A stretch of DNA of 64,000 bases from Coxiellaceae bacterium (GTDB taxonomy: Bacteria; Pseudomonadota; Gammaproteobacteria; Coxiellales; Coxiellaceae). Made by a program: the position numbers and the translations under genes. Below are positions 6,775 to 14,771 of this stretch, one piece after another. The notes beneath the pieces were generated by a model. It made no database searches. It had not been told where the DNA came from and saw only the letters and a program-made list of their open reading frames with translations. The DNA is taken from assembly GCA_030680235.1 (NCBI GenBank), contig JAUXWQ010000052.1, forward strand, positions 1 through 64,000, read 5' to 3'. Position 1 is the stretch's first letter, and each line of letters opens with the position of its first letter.

Positions 6775-8748
6775 TCACCTGTGTCGTCTACCAGGAAAGC
6801 TGGTTTCTGGTCTTAGGCTCTTAGCGCTTGGTGGGCGCGGCGTAAGGGGTGCCATCGGTGGTGATGATGAAAAAAATGATGATTGATTTGATGACGGTAT
6901 CTCCAATAAGCATTTAAAGTCCTTATCCTGCTGGAGCACCTCATATGTTGGTGAGACGTTCGTTGGCGTTTCTTGCCTTCCAGGAAATGTAATACCGTCT
7001 GCTGCGTTTCGTTCAATGATAGGAGATGCGGATATCGAAGTTGTGGTTGAAAAATCTTCTTCAGTGTGTCTCGCAATGATGCGAATGGGTTTTGTAACGC
7101 CTAATCGTTCACGTAAGAGATCGATTTCGTCATCTGGGTAATGTGCATCGGTGGCGCTTAATAACAGTGTTTGAGCGAATGAACTTAAAAATTGTTCGGG
7201 CTGTTCCACAGAATAACGTATTTTACGTAATTGATTTAAAATGCGGGCCATTGTTGTGTAAAGCTGAGTAATTAGTTTTGTTACTTCGGCGTTATCGATA
7301 GGGTTGTCGTGTATTAATGCTTCAATCAATAGAAGCACTTTTTCATAAACTTTTGGGTTATTGCTGAAATAATTTTGTATTCCGAGCAGCAAAGCAATTT
7401 GTCCTGTGCGACCTACACCTGAATCACAATGCGCTAATACAGTGCCTTGTTTAGATTGATTATAAAAGTTGAGGAGCGCGCTTAGTTCTTCATTTGCTAA
7501 GTTGAGGGCTTTTTGATCGTCAACTGGGATGTGGGTGAAATGAATGGCTCTTGTGATACCGGTTTCAGTATTTGTGAGAATCAGAACATTCTCTTCTTCA
7601 TCAAACTCAGAGATAAGCTTTCCACTTGCCACAGAATGATAAATTAAGCGAATATCGTTTTTATCTGCCCCTAATTCGATAATGTGTTCAACTTGTCTTT
7701 CAAACAACATTTCAAGAAAAGCTTGTAAACGCTTTGCATTAATTGCATCGGTTGTTTCTTGCGCGACGCCTGCTGATTTTTTCGCTTTTGGCGGTGCGCA
7801 AGAAGCAAGCAAACCTGCGGGTTTGGTGCGCTGTTTATAATGACCTGTACATGGTTGAAAATGCGCATGGCCAGACTTATCGCGATCATGCTCGCTACCA
7901 CTGCTTGGGAATTTTTGTTCTGCAGGGATGGTGCTGCCCCAGCCGACATAGTTGCGAGGTAAAAATTCACTTCCTTTTTTCAACAGAAAAGCTAGAAACT
8001 TATCGATAGTGGATACAGGATTGTCGGATGTGGCAAGTTGTGTTACGTATTGTTGATAAATCACTTTTAGCCAGGAAGAAAAAGAATCGTATTTTTTAAT
8101 TAGGTCGTTTGCTTCAGCGATTAATGCATCTGGTTTATAATCCTCTGATTGTAATAATTTTTTTACAGTCGCCAGTGCATCGTCTTGTTTTTCAGCAAGC
8201 GCATCAATATCATCATCAGCATCTGCAGAAACAAGTGCTTCCATTGCGGCTGTTAAATCTTGAGTTGCTGTGGATAATTGATTGAGGTCAATGCTAGCAG
8301 TGGTATAAAAATCTCTAAAATAAGATTCTGTTTCTACTAATTCAGCTTTGATAAGGTTCAATTGCGCTTGTAACTCTACTTGTTCTGCCGCATCTTCCAT
8401 GCTGAGCTGTAGCGCATCACAATGCGCTTGAAACTGGTTTTGATCATCTTGTAGCGTGCTCTCTAGCTCATTCTCTTCTTCTTTTGAGAGAAGAGAATGC
8501 GTGGATTTTAGTTTTTCAGCATCTTTAATGCTGCCATATAACTGTTTTAATTTATCAAAACTATCAGAGTTACCCTGAACAATACTTTGAAAGGTTGTAT
8601 CAAGTTTGGTTCCCTTGCTTTTTTCCGCTAACTTTTCACAAAGAAAGGCAAGTTTGTTGAGTTGTCGGTAGTCGTGTCCGAATGCAATGGTGAGGGCTGT
8701 TTCCTGGCCAGCATTAACAATTAATGTTGCAAATGGATTCTTCATCAT
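6775..8748 (-). CDS. large protein with tyrosine-phosphatase-like domain, effector candidate
   Basis: Protein of 657 residues. The first about 250 residues are acidic, Glu/Gln/Leu-rich and predicted coiled coil. Residues about 270-500 look like a classical protein-tyrosine-phosphatase domain. It has a helix resembling the 'T..fW.ml.e..v..Iv.L' region (QAFLEMLFERQVEHIIEL), an IHFTHIPVDD segment where the WPD loop should be, and the P-loop HCDSGVGRTG (Cys441, Arg447) matching C-x5-R-T/S. The C-terminal 70 residues are Ser/Pro-rich with basic ends. Phosphatases of this layout (YopH, SptP) are secreted into host cells. The long coiled coil, the lack of a signal peptide and the isolation of the gene suggest an exported effector. 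Function and secretion are inference. Confidence 0.7.
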   Translation of the reverse strand: MMKNPFATLIVNAGQETALTIAFGHDYRQLNKLAFLCEKLAEKSKGTKLDTTFQSIVQGNSDSFDKLKQLYGSIKDAEKLKSTHSLLSKEEENELESTLQDDQNQFQAHCDALQLSMEDAAEQVELQAQLNLIKAELVETESYFRDFYTTASIDLNQLSTATQDLTAAMEALVSADADDDIDALAEKQDDALATVKKLLQSEDYKPDALIAEANDLIKKYDSFSSWLKVIYQQYVTQLATSDNPVSTIDKFLAFLLKKGSEFLPRNYVGWGSTIPAEQKFPSSGSEHDRDKSGHAHFQPCTGHYKQRTKPAGLLASCAPPKAKKSAGVAQETTDAINAKRLQAFLEMLFERQVEHIIELGADKNDIRLIYHSVASGKLISEFDEEENVLILTNTETGITRAIHFTHIPVDDQKALNLANEELSALLNFYNQSKQGTVLAHCDSGVGRTGQIALLLGIQNYFSNNPKVYEKVLLLIEALIHDNPIDNAEVTKLITQLYTTMARILNQLRKIRYSVEQPEQFLSSFAQTLLLSATDAHYPDDEIDLLRERLGVTKPIRIIARHTEEDFSTTTSISASPIIERNAADGITFPGRQETPTNVSPTYEVLQQDKDFKCLLEIPSSNQSSFFSSSPPMAPLTPRPPSAKSLRPETSFPGRRHR

Positions 8749-8852
8749 ATTTTTTTAGCCTCGTCAGGATCTCGGCGTTTAATGCCGTCTTGTTGAATAT
8801 ACTAGCGTACGGAAGTTAAGTTATTATTAAGAGGATTTATGGTTTTTTGTGG

Positions 8853-8941
8853 TGCGAGCATGAGCGTTAGCGAGTGTTTTTGCAGGAAGTCTCGATATAT
8901 ACTAATCCCTGCAAAGACACTCGCTAACGCTCATGCTCGCA
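8853..8941. repeat. RepC palindrome
   Basis: Perfect 25-bp inverted repeat (8853-8877 with 8917-8941; TGCGAGCATGAGCGTTAGCG and following GAGTGT) and an inner TGCAGG/CCTGCA pair. It lies between two minus-strand genes and could end or stabilise transcripts. No T run follows on either strand. Confidence 0.9.
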
Positions 8942-8980
8942 TCAAGAACATCAAGTACATTAAGAGCATCAAGTACATCA
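8942..8980. repeat. 9-bp tandem repeat
   Basis: Four successive imperfect 9-base units: ATCAAGAAC, ATCAAGTAC, ATTAAGAGC, ATCAAGTAC, then ATCAGC (the first unit begins at 8941). It directly abuts the RepC palindrome, just downstream of the ureohydrolase gene. Confidence 0.6.
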
Positions 8981-8996
8981 GCTTTCTTTTATTTTT

Positions 8997-9884
8997 TTAG
9001 GCTTTGAGAAAAGCGAAGCTCAAGATTTTATAAGCCAATTTTGCTGCTAAGAAATCACAAGCATGTAAATTTGGTTTTGGCGCAAGTTCGTTGACATCCG
9101 CACCAACAATCGTGCCTACTTTTGAAGCAGCTTCAATGATATCGATTGTTTCTTGCCAAAATAATCCGCCAGGTTCAGGAGTGCCCGTTGCAGACATGAC
9201 GCTACCATCTAAACCATCAACGTCAAAGGTTAAATAAATGGGGCGTCCACGTAGGGGGGCTAGAATTTCTTCTAAATTCCAACGCGCTTTATCTTTACCC
9301 CAATAAATATGAATGCGATGGCGATTTGCTTCCAAAAATGGAATTTCTTCTTGTGAAATATTGCGTATACCGAGTGACACTAATTCAATATGTTCGTGAT
9401 CCAAACAGCGACGTAAAGCAGATGCATGGGAGTAGTGCACGCCATCGTAACCGTCGCGTAAGTCGGCATGCGCATCAAAATGCAGCATGACTAAATTGGG
9501 ATATTTTCTTGCAAAGGGACGAATAGTGCCGGGGGTAATGGAGTGTTCGCCACCAAAGGTCATTGGGAACTTACCATCATCAACGACTTTTTGAACGATT
9601 GCTTCTAATTGATCAACTGCTTTTTCAATATCTTCATTAATTTCAGGTTCGGGGAGTGTCACAATGCCAATTTTTTTATAAGGCTCACACCAAAAATGCT
9701 CATCAAACAATTCCACTTGGTGAGAGGCATCCAGCATAGCTTGTGGACCTTTTGATGTACCACCGCCATAACTCACGGAAGCTTCCAATCCAAAAGGGAT
9801 AATAACGGCTTTAGCAGCAGCATAGTCAACGGCATTTTCTTCAGGCAAGCCGAGGAATGCTTCATCGGGGGGAAGGCAGTTCAT
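8997..9884 (-). CDS. speB: agmatinase/arginase-family ureohydrolase
   Basis: Dinuclear manganese hydrolase, most likely converting agmatine to putrescine and urea. It has 295 residues. Metal-ligand motifs are intact: GGEHS (His114), DAHAD (Asp137, His139, Asp141) and FDVDGLD near residue 215. It is the last gene of a minus-strand cluster with a PLP decarboxylase and a deoxyhypusine-synthase-like gene, which supports a polyamine role over arginase or formiminoglutamase. Agmatinase needs an arginine decarboxylase as partner, so the upstream decarboxylase may act on arginine. A small hairpin at 9915-9939 separates it from the gene before. Confidence 0.85.
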   Translation of the reverse strand: MNCLPPDEAFLGLPEENAVDYAAAKAVIIPFGLEASVSYGGGTSKGPQAMLDASHQVELFDEHFWCEPYKKIGIVTLPEPEINEDIEKAVDQLEAIVQKVVDDGKFPMTFGGEHSITPGTIRPFARKYPNLVMLHFDAHADLRDGYDGVHYSHASALRRCLDHEHIELVSLGIRNISQEEIPFLEANRHRIHIYWGKDKARWNLEEILAPLRGRPIYLTFDVDGLDGSVMSATGTPEPGGLFWQETIDIIEAASKVGTIVGADVNELAPKPNLHACDFLAAKLAYKILSFAFLKA

Positions 9885-9914
9885 TTTTTATTGCTCCGAT
9901 ATAAAAGTTAATTC

Positions 9915-9939
9915 GCACACGTTCCCTGGGAGCGTGTGC
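9915..9939. other. intergenic hairpin in the polyamine cluster
   Basis: GCACACGTTCCC and GGGAGCGTGTGC form a nearly continuous stem with one wobble pair and a minimal loop. It may set relative transcript levels between the two cluster genes. No T run is seen. Confidence 0.45.
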
Positions 9940-10002
9940 GCTTCAAACTAAAAAGTTACTGTCATTAGTTTGTCGTAGACAAAACCCCCGACACAGTCAC
10001 TA

Positions 10003-11037
10003 TTACGCTTTCACTGCATCAAACAATTTCGCGTATTCTTTCGCTTCACGTGTCTTCCAAGCACCACGATGATAGGCATCACTTGCTAACAAAGGAAGGA
10101 CGGTTGTTGCTTCCGCGTAGACCATTTGTTCGTCTGTTGTTTCCACTTTACCCCATGAGCAAGCCTCTTTTAATGTTGAGCTTGAGCATGCGCCATCGCG
10201 AACGTCAGCAACCGTGATTTGAACTGCGTATTTATGCATATCTGCACCAACACCAATCATTTCAGCGCAAACAACGGTATCTTGTGCGAAGTTTTTGGGA
10301 ACGCCACCGCCAATCATTAATAAACCGGTTGTACCTGCTTTGATTTTTACTTCAGTTAACTCACGAAAATCTTTGATTGCGTCAATAGCAATATGTTTTT
10401 CAGGGTTTTGTACTTGATGCATCACCAAGCCAAAGCCAGCAGAAGAATCTGTGAAAGCAGGGCAGAAAATGGGTACATTTTTTTCATACGCTAATTGCAC
10501 GAGAGAATCTTTTTTCTTCGCGCCACCTTCAGCCAAATAACGGCCCATTTCACGGATAAATTCACGTGAGCTATAAGCGCGTGGTTCTAAGCTATTTGCA
10601 ATTTTTAAAAGCGTTTTATCGCAGTCTTGCAGTGCTTCTTCGTCAATATAAGTGTCGTAGATACGATCGATCATTAAATCACGGAGTAGATTGTCATCAA
10701 CACTTTGTGATGCTGCTTGATAATGCTTGTGACCCAAGGCTTCAAAGAAATCCATATCAACAATGGATGCACCAGTTGCCACGATAGCATCTACCATGTT
10801 GTATTTAACAAGGTCATGATATAGCTGCATGCAACCACCTGCTGATGTTGAGCCGGCAATGGTCAAAATCACTGAGCAGGATTTATCGCCTAACATGCGA
10901 TTGAAAATTTGTGTCGCGCGTGCAAGGTCGCGAGAGCTAAAAGACATTTTGTCCATTGAGTCGATAATAGGGCGCGCATCAAAGGAAGTAATGTCGATGT
11001 GTTCGATGGTTTTGCTTAACAAGGTTTCTTTGTTCAT
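10003..11037 (-). CDS. deoxyhypusine-synthase-like protein (possible homospermidine synthase)
   Basis: Member of the deoxyhypusine synthase family, 344 residues. The NAD-binding regions (TIAGSTSAGG, VATGASIVDMDFFEALG, GLLMIGGGVPKNF) and the active-site lysine in CSWGKVE (Lys297) are present, so it should be catalytically competent. Bacteria lack the eIF5A substrate of the archaeal/eukaryotic enzyme. Bacterial relatives include homospermidine synthases, which transfer an aminobutyl group from a polyamine to putrescine. Here it lies between the decarboxylase and the ureohydrolase, so a polyamine-building role is likely. The exact substrate is unknown. Confidence 0.85.
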   Translation of the reverse strand: MNKETLLSKTIEHIDITSFDARPIIDSMDKMSFSSRDLARATQIFNRMLGDKSCSVILTIAGSTSAGGCMQLYHDLVKYNMVDAIVATGASIVDMDFFEALGHKHYQAASQSVDDNLLRDLMIDRIYDTYIDEEALQDCDKTLLKIANSLEPRAYSSREFIREMGRYLAEGGAKKKDSLVQLAYEKNVPIFCPAFTDSSAGFGLVMHQVQNPEKHIAIDAIKDFRELTEVKIKAGTTGLLMIGGGVPKNFAQDTVVCAEMIGVGADMHKYAVQITVADVRDGACSSSTLKEACSWGKVETTDEQMVYAEATTVLPLLASDAYHRGAWKTREAKEYAKLFDAVKA

Positions 11038-11080
11038 TTTTATAAGTGCCTCATGATTCAGGGGTGGTGTTTAGATGAGC

Positions 11081-11147
11081 GTGACTGTGACAGTGAGTGT
11101 GTTAGAGGGTTAATCTTAACGGTCACAGTCAACAGGCACGGTCACGG
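11081..11147. repeat. RepD inverted hexamer repeat
   Basis: Left arm units GTGACT GTGACA GTGAGT GTGTTA then GAGG (11081-11108). The right arm begins with TTAACGG at about 11117 and continues GTCACAGTCA, GGCACGGTCAC. It lies between two cluster genes on the minus strand and fills almost the whole gap. Confidence 0.75.
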
Positions 11148-11148
11148 A

Positions 11149-12333
11149 TTACGCCGCAATCACTTCCAGCGGTTCTTTCGAAATCGCGGTCGTATCATAC
11201 AGTGTCATTAAAGGATCGTCATTGATCACGCACACATCCTTGCGGTGCGAAAATCCGTTGAAAGAAGTCGCAAGCGTACGGCCATAGGCGCCGAGCTGCC
11301 CGATTTCAATAAATTCACCTTCTTGCACATCATTTGGCAAATAGAAGGGGCCTTGCATGTGATCAAGAGAATCACAAGTTGGACCATAGAAATGGTATGA
11401 GGCTAGATTGCCGAGCGTACGTTTAGGTCGAATAATTTGAACAGGGTAAATTAACTTTGGGAAGCCGGCATCAAACAATGCGCCGTAAATGCCATCGTTA
11501 ATGTACAAAGCATCGTTTTTACGCAACAGTACTTGCACGATGAGCGACGTTGATTCTGCGACAAGCGCACGACCGGGTTCAGACAATAGCTGAATATCAG
11601 GGTACTGTTCTTTTAGAATCGCAAACTCTTCGTGAATGACATCGAAGTATTGATGTAGTGGGGGTGGGATCAATCCTGGATAAATCGAGGGGAATCCACC
11701 GCCAACATTTAAGTAATCAATGTCAAAATCAAGCTGATGAATGAGATCGCGTGTCATGCGGATCGCAATGCGATAGGCATCAGGATGCATGCATTGTGAA
11801 CCTACGTGAAAACAAACGCCGATTTTTTTGGCAACTTCGTGCACTTGCTTCATTAGTTTTGGTGCGTGCAACAAACTCACACCAAATTTTTCAGCAAGGC
11901 TATGTTCTGCGTAAGTATTGGGGATGCTTAAGCGAACATGAAGGGACAGATCTTTTGCAAAATCGGTTTCTTCCAAAATTTTGTCGAGTTCTTGTTTGGT
12001 GTCGAGCGAGAAATTGCGCACGCCATACGTAAAGTATGCTTCGCGAATTGCCGTGCGAGATTTCACAGGATGCATGAAATACTTCTCAGCATCTGGAAAT
12101 AGCGCGTGAACACGGGCAATCTCAGAAATCGAGGCGAGTTCAAACGAGCGAACGCCCGCTTGGTGCAAGTGTTGTAGCACATGAATTTCCGGATTGGTTT
12201 TGATTGCGTACATAATCTTCGCATCAAAGTTATCCAAGAAAAAGCGCGCTGATTTTTCCAACACGTGCGGACGAAACGCAAAAAAAGGTTCGCGTTCTGC
12301 CGCTGGATTTTTTAAGAGTTGAGATAGTTTCAT
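11149..12333 (-). CDS. PLP-dependent ornithine/arginine/lysine decarboxylase, alanine-racemase fold
   Basis: Group IV basic amino-acid decarboxylase that makes the diamine or agmatine for polyamine synthesis. It has 394 residues. The PLP lysine is in YAIKTNP (Lys45). Other family marks are HVGSQC, YLNVGGGFPSIYPG, LLSEPGRALVAES and the CDSLDHM active-site cysteine/aspartate loop. Size and motifs fit short eukaryotic-type ornithine decarboxylases and their bacterial relatives. These include ornithine, lysine and arginine specificities, and the linked agmatinase favours arginine. GAGGAT lies nine bases before the ATG. It is the first gene of the cluster. About 90 bases upstream on the minus strand is a TATATT box. 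Confidence 0.88.
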   Translation of the reverse strand: MKLSQLLKNPAAEREPFFAFRPHVLEKSARFFLDNFDAKIMYAIKTNPEIHVLQHLHQAGVRSFELASISEIARVHALFPDAEKYFMHPVKSRTAIREAYFTYGVRNFSLDTKQELDKILEETDFAKDLSLHVRLSIPNTYAEHSLAEKFGVSLLHAPKLMKQVHEVAKKIGVCFHVGSQCMHPDAYRIAIRMTRDLIHQLDFDIDYLNVGGGFPSIYPGLIPPPLHQYFDVIHEEFAILKEQYPDIQLLSEPGRALVAESTSLIVQVLLRKNDALYINDGIYGALFDAGFPKLIYPVQIIRPKRTLGNLASYHFYGPTCDSLDHMQGPFYLPNDVQEGEFIEIGQLGAYGRTLATSFNGFSHRKDVCVINDDPLMTLYDTTAISKEPLEVIAA

Positions 12334-12582
12334 CTACTCTATCCTCGTTAGTGTGTGAGCAATGCCCAACAAGACAACAAAGACCAGGCTCCTCATTTGA
12401 GTAGCCCCCCAAAAAAATCGCCAATATATAACGTAACGACCGTCGACTCCAGCTTTTTTTTAGGAAATTTTAGCAGGAAACTTTTGCCTTGCCGAACATT
12501 TTTTTTGAGGCTGAAAATGCTGGAAAAAATGAGAATCGTGAAATGAGCGTTTATGCTGTAAAAATAGGGGTGGGGAGCGGAA
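12334..12582. other. intergenic DNA between decarboxylase and lolC/E genes
   Basis: No gene is supported here. The part next to the decarboxylase should hold its minus-strand promoter. The remainder is A/T- and C-run-rich without recognisable signals. Confidence 0.4.
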
Positions 12583-12710
12583 GTATGAGTGTGAGTGTGA
12601 GTTTCAGAGGCTTAATCTAGCTGGAATCCCTGGGGCCAGAATTTGTTTAGGATCCATTTGGCAACTAGCATCTCACTTCACCTCAGACACTCCCACTCCC
12701 ACTCACATTC
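12583..12710. repeat. RepD inverted hexamer repeat before lolC/E
   Basis: Left arm GTATGA GTGTGA GTGTGA GTTTCA GAGG (12583-12610). The right arm begins CCTCAGACAC at 12681 and continues with TCCCAC/TCACAT units to 12710. The loop is about 70 bases. The right arm ends 15 bases before the chosen start of the next gene. Confidence 0.8.
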
Positions 12711-12725
12711 ATGTATTATACCCCC

Positions 12726-13976
12726 ATGCTTAAATTACCCTTATCTTTCATCATCGGACTTCGTTATACGCGTGCTCGGCGTCGTAATCACTTTGTCTCG
12801 TTTATTTCATTGGCTTCACTGCTGGGTATTGCGCTTGGGGTGACGGTGTTGATCACTGTGTTATCTGTGATGAATGGTTTTAATGAGCAGATACGTGCGC
12901 GTTTTTTTGCGATTACACCAGCGGTAACGGTGATCACAAAAGACGATATTACGAAAACCTGGCCTCAGTTAGTACGTGCTGCAAAGACATTAAAAAACGT
13001 TGTAGATGCAGCGCCCTATGTGAGTGGCAATGGCATGATTATGCATGGTACGCAATTTGCCGGTGTGACCTTGATGGGTATTTTGCCAGAGGAAGAATCG
13101 CGGGTCTCAATGTTGAATCAACACTTGCTAGAAGGCAATGTGCAATCGCTTCAAGCAGGGCAATATCATGTGATTGTCGGAAAAATGTTGGCAGAGTCAT
13201 TGGATTTGCACGTGGGTGACTCAATTACTGTTTTGACCCCACAATCGACAGTGACGCTTGTTGGTATTTTACCGCGTTATAAGACGTTTCAAGTGAGCGG
13301 TGTTTATCATACGACGGGTGGTTTGTATGACTCGTCGCAATTATTTATTAATCTGAAAGATGCAGAAACATTGTTTTTGCCGGAGTCGCGCGAAAGCGGT
13401 GTGCATTTGCGCTTGCAAAGTTTGTATGACGCGCCAATGGTTACGCATCAGTTACAACTTATTTTACCGCCACAATATGCCATGACAAATTGGACAATAC
13501 AGTTCGGTGCTTTTTTCCAAGCACTTGCGATGGAAAAAACCATGCTTTTTGTTATTTTGTTATTAATTATTGGGGTGGCTGCATTTAATCTAGTATCAAC
13601 CCTTGTGATGGTGGTTAATGACAAGCGTGCGGATATTGCTATTTTGCGCACATTGGGTGCAAGGCCACGCACGATTATGATGACCTTTGTTGTGCAGGGC
13701 ACCGTCATTGGCTTGCTAGGTACGTTATTGGGGTTAATGGGTGGTATTGCATTGGCGTCTAGCATTACATTCATCGCGGATTGGTTGCAGCGTTTGTTGC
13801 ATGTGCAATTTGTGCAGTCATCGGTATTTTTTATTAATTATTTACCATCAAAAATTAATGTGGTTGACGTGATTGAAGTTTGTTTTTCAGCACTTATCTT
13901 GAGTGTGCTTGCGACCATTTATCCTGCAGTATTGGCGTTTAAGACGGAGCCGGCGGAAGCGTTGAGGTATGAATAA
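12726..13976 (+). CDS. lolC: lipoprotein-releasing ABC permease, LolC/LolE/LolF type
   Basis: Inner-membrane permease that, with LolD, releases mature lipoproteins to the carrier LolA. It has 416 residues. One N-terminal membrane helix (about 24-48) is followed by a large periplasmic domain to about residue 265, then three helices and a cytoplasmic tail ending in the family motif EPAEALRYE. The N-terminal FIIGLRYTRARRRNHFVSFIS is typical. I chose ATG 12726; an ATG five codons upstream is possible. TATTAT lies 8 bases before the ATG and no ribosome site is visible, so the transcript may be leaderless. Only one such permease precedes lolD, as in species with a single LolF homodimer. Confidence 0.9.
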   Translation: MLKLPLSFIIGLRYTRARRRNHFVSFISLASLLGIALGVTVLITVLSVMNGFNEQIRARFFAITPAVTVITKDDITKTWPQLVRAAKTLKNVVDAAPYVSGNGMIMHGTQFAGVTLMGILPEEESRVSMLNQHLLEGNVQSLQAGQYHVIVGKMLAESLDLHVGDSITVLTPQSTVTLVGILPRYKTFQVSGVYHTTGGLYDSSQLFINLKDAETLFLPESRESGVHLRLQSLYDAPMVTHQLQLILPPQYAMTNWTIQFGAFFQALAMEKTMLFVILLLIIGVAAFNLVSTLVMVVNDKRADIAILRTLGARPRTIMMTFVVQGTVIGLLGTLLGLMGGIALASSITFIADWLQRLLHVQFVQSSVFFINYLPSKINVVDVIEVCFSALILSVLATIYPAVLAFKTEPAEALRYE

Positions 13977-14011
13977 AGAAACGCGCATGCGATCAAGGCG
14001 AGCATCCTATT

Positions 14012-14689
14012 ATGAATAAAAATCCAGTCATTCACTGTGAAAATCTTTCTAAAACTTACCGTGATGCTGATTTAATCGTGAATGTTTTTAATGCGATTAA
14101 TTTAACCGTCATGCCTGGTGAAACGGTTGCGATTATTGGTTCATCCGGCGCAGGGAAATCAACCCTGTTGCAATTATTGGGTGGCTTAGATAAACCGACT
14201 AGCGGGACCGTTTCTGTTTGTGGAAAGAAAATTGCAGACATTACCGAGCGTGAGCGTTGCCAGTTACGCAACAATCACTTGGGGTTTATTTACCAATTTC
14301 ATCATTTATTGCCTGAATTTTCTGCGCTTGAAAATGTGGCTATGCCCCTCATGATTGCAGGTCTATCAAAAAAAATTATTCAAGAAAAATCAGAAAAAAT
14401 ATTGGAGCAGGTCGGGCTAAAGCATCGGATGACACATCGTGTGAGCGAATTATCCGGGGGCGAGCGTCAACGGATCGCGATTGCACGTGCGTTAGTGAAT
14501 AACCCCTCCTGTGTGTTGGCAGATGAGCCAACCGGAAACTTGGATCATCATACTGCGGATATTGTTTTTAATTTAATGCTTGAATTAAATCGTGAGCATC
14601 AAACAAGTTTTGTGATTGTGACGCATAATGAGGCGTTGGCGAAGCGGTGTAATCGTGTATTGGTGCTGGGAAATGGTGAGTTAAAATAA
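14012..14689 (+). CDS. lolD: lipoprotein-releasing ABC ATPase
   Basis: ATPase that powers lipoprotein release from the inner membrane. It has 225 residues with Walker A GSSGAGKS (43-50), the Q loop IYQFHHLLPEF, the signature LSGGERQR and Walker B VLADEPTGNLD. The HHLLPEF region after the Q loop is typical of LolD and MacB-like ATPases. It starts 35 bases after the permease gene on the same strand. A long hairpin with a T run immediately follows and probably ends the operon. Confidence 0.95.
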   Translation: MNKNPVIHCENLSKTYRDADLIVNVFNAINLTVMPGETVAIIGSSGAGKSTLLQLLGGLDKPTSGTVSVCGKKIADITERERCQLRNNHLGFIYQFHHLLPEFSALENVAMPLMIAGLSKKIIQEKSEKILEQVGLKHRMTHRVSELSGGERQRIAIARALVNNPSCVLADEPTGNLDHHTADIVFNLMLELNREHQTSFVIVTHNEALAKRCNRVLVLGNGELK

Positions 14690-14759
14690 CCGCTTGCTAA
14701 CACGCGCGGCTCGCATTGAGATTTTGCATGCGAGCCGCGCGCGTTAGCAAGCGGTTTTT
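14690..14759 (+). terminator. long hairpin terminator after lolD (RepC variant)
   Basis: A 26-bp stem (14690-14715 with 14729-14754) with one mismatch, followed by TTTTT and then GCAGGA, the tail found after other RepC copies. The stem is far longer than a usual terminator. The same right arm, decayed, lies upstream of the tRNA cluster. Confidence 0.8.
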
Positions 14760-14771
14760 GCAGGATGTATT

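Noticed and set aside
12583-12710. Periodic CAC/GTG arrays as a CRISPR array
   Set aside because: Units are 6 bases, arranged as two inverted arms around one loop. There are no 25-40 base direct repeats with unique spacers and no cas genes.
12643-12843. Alternative frame starting ahead of lolC/E
   Set aside because: It covers the RepD right arm, encodes Ser/His repeats from the CAC units and ends inside the permease gene.
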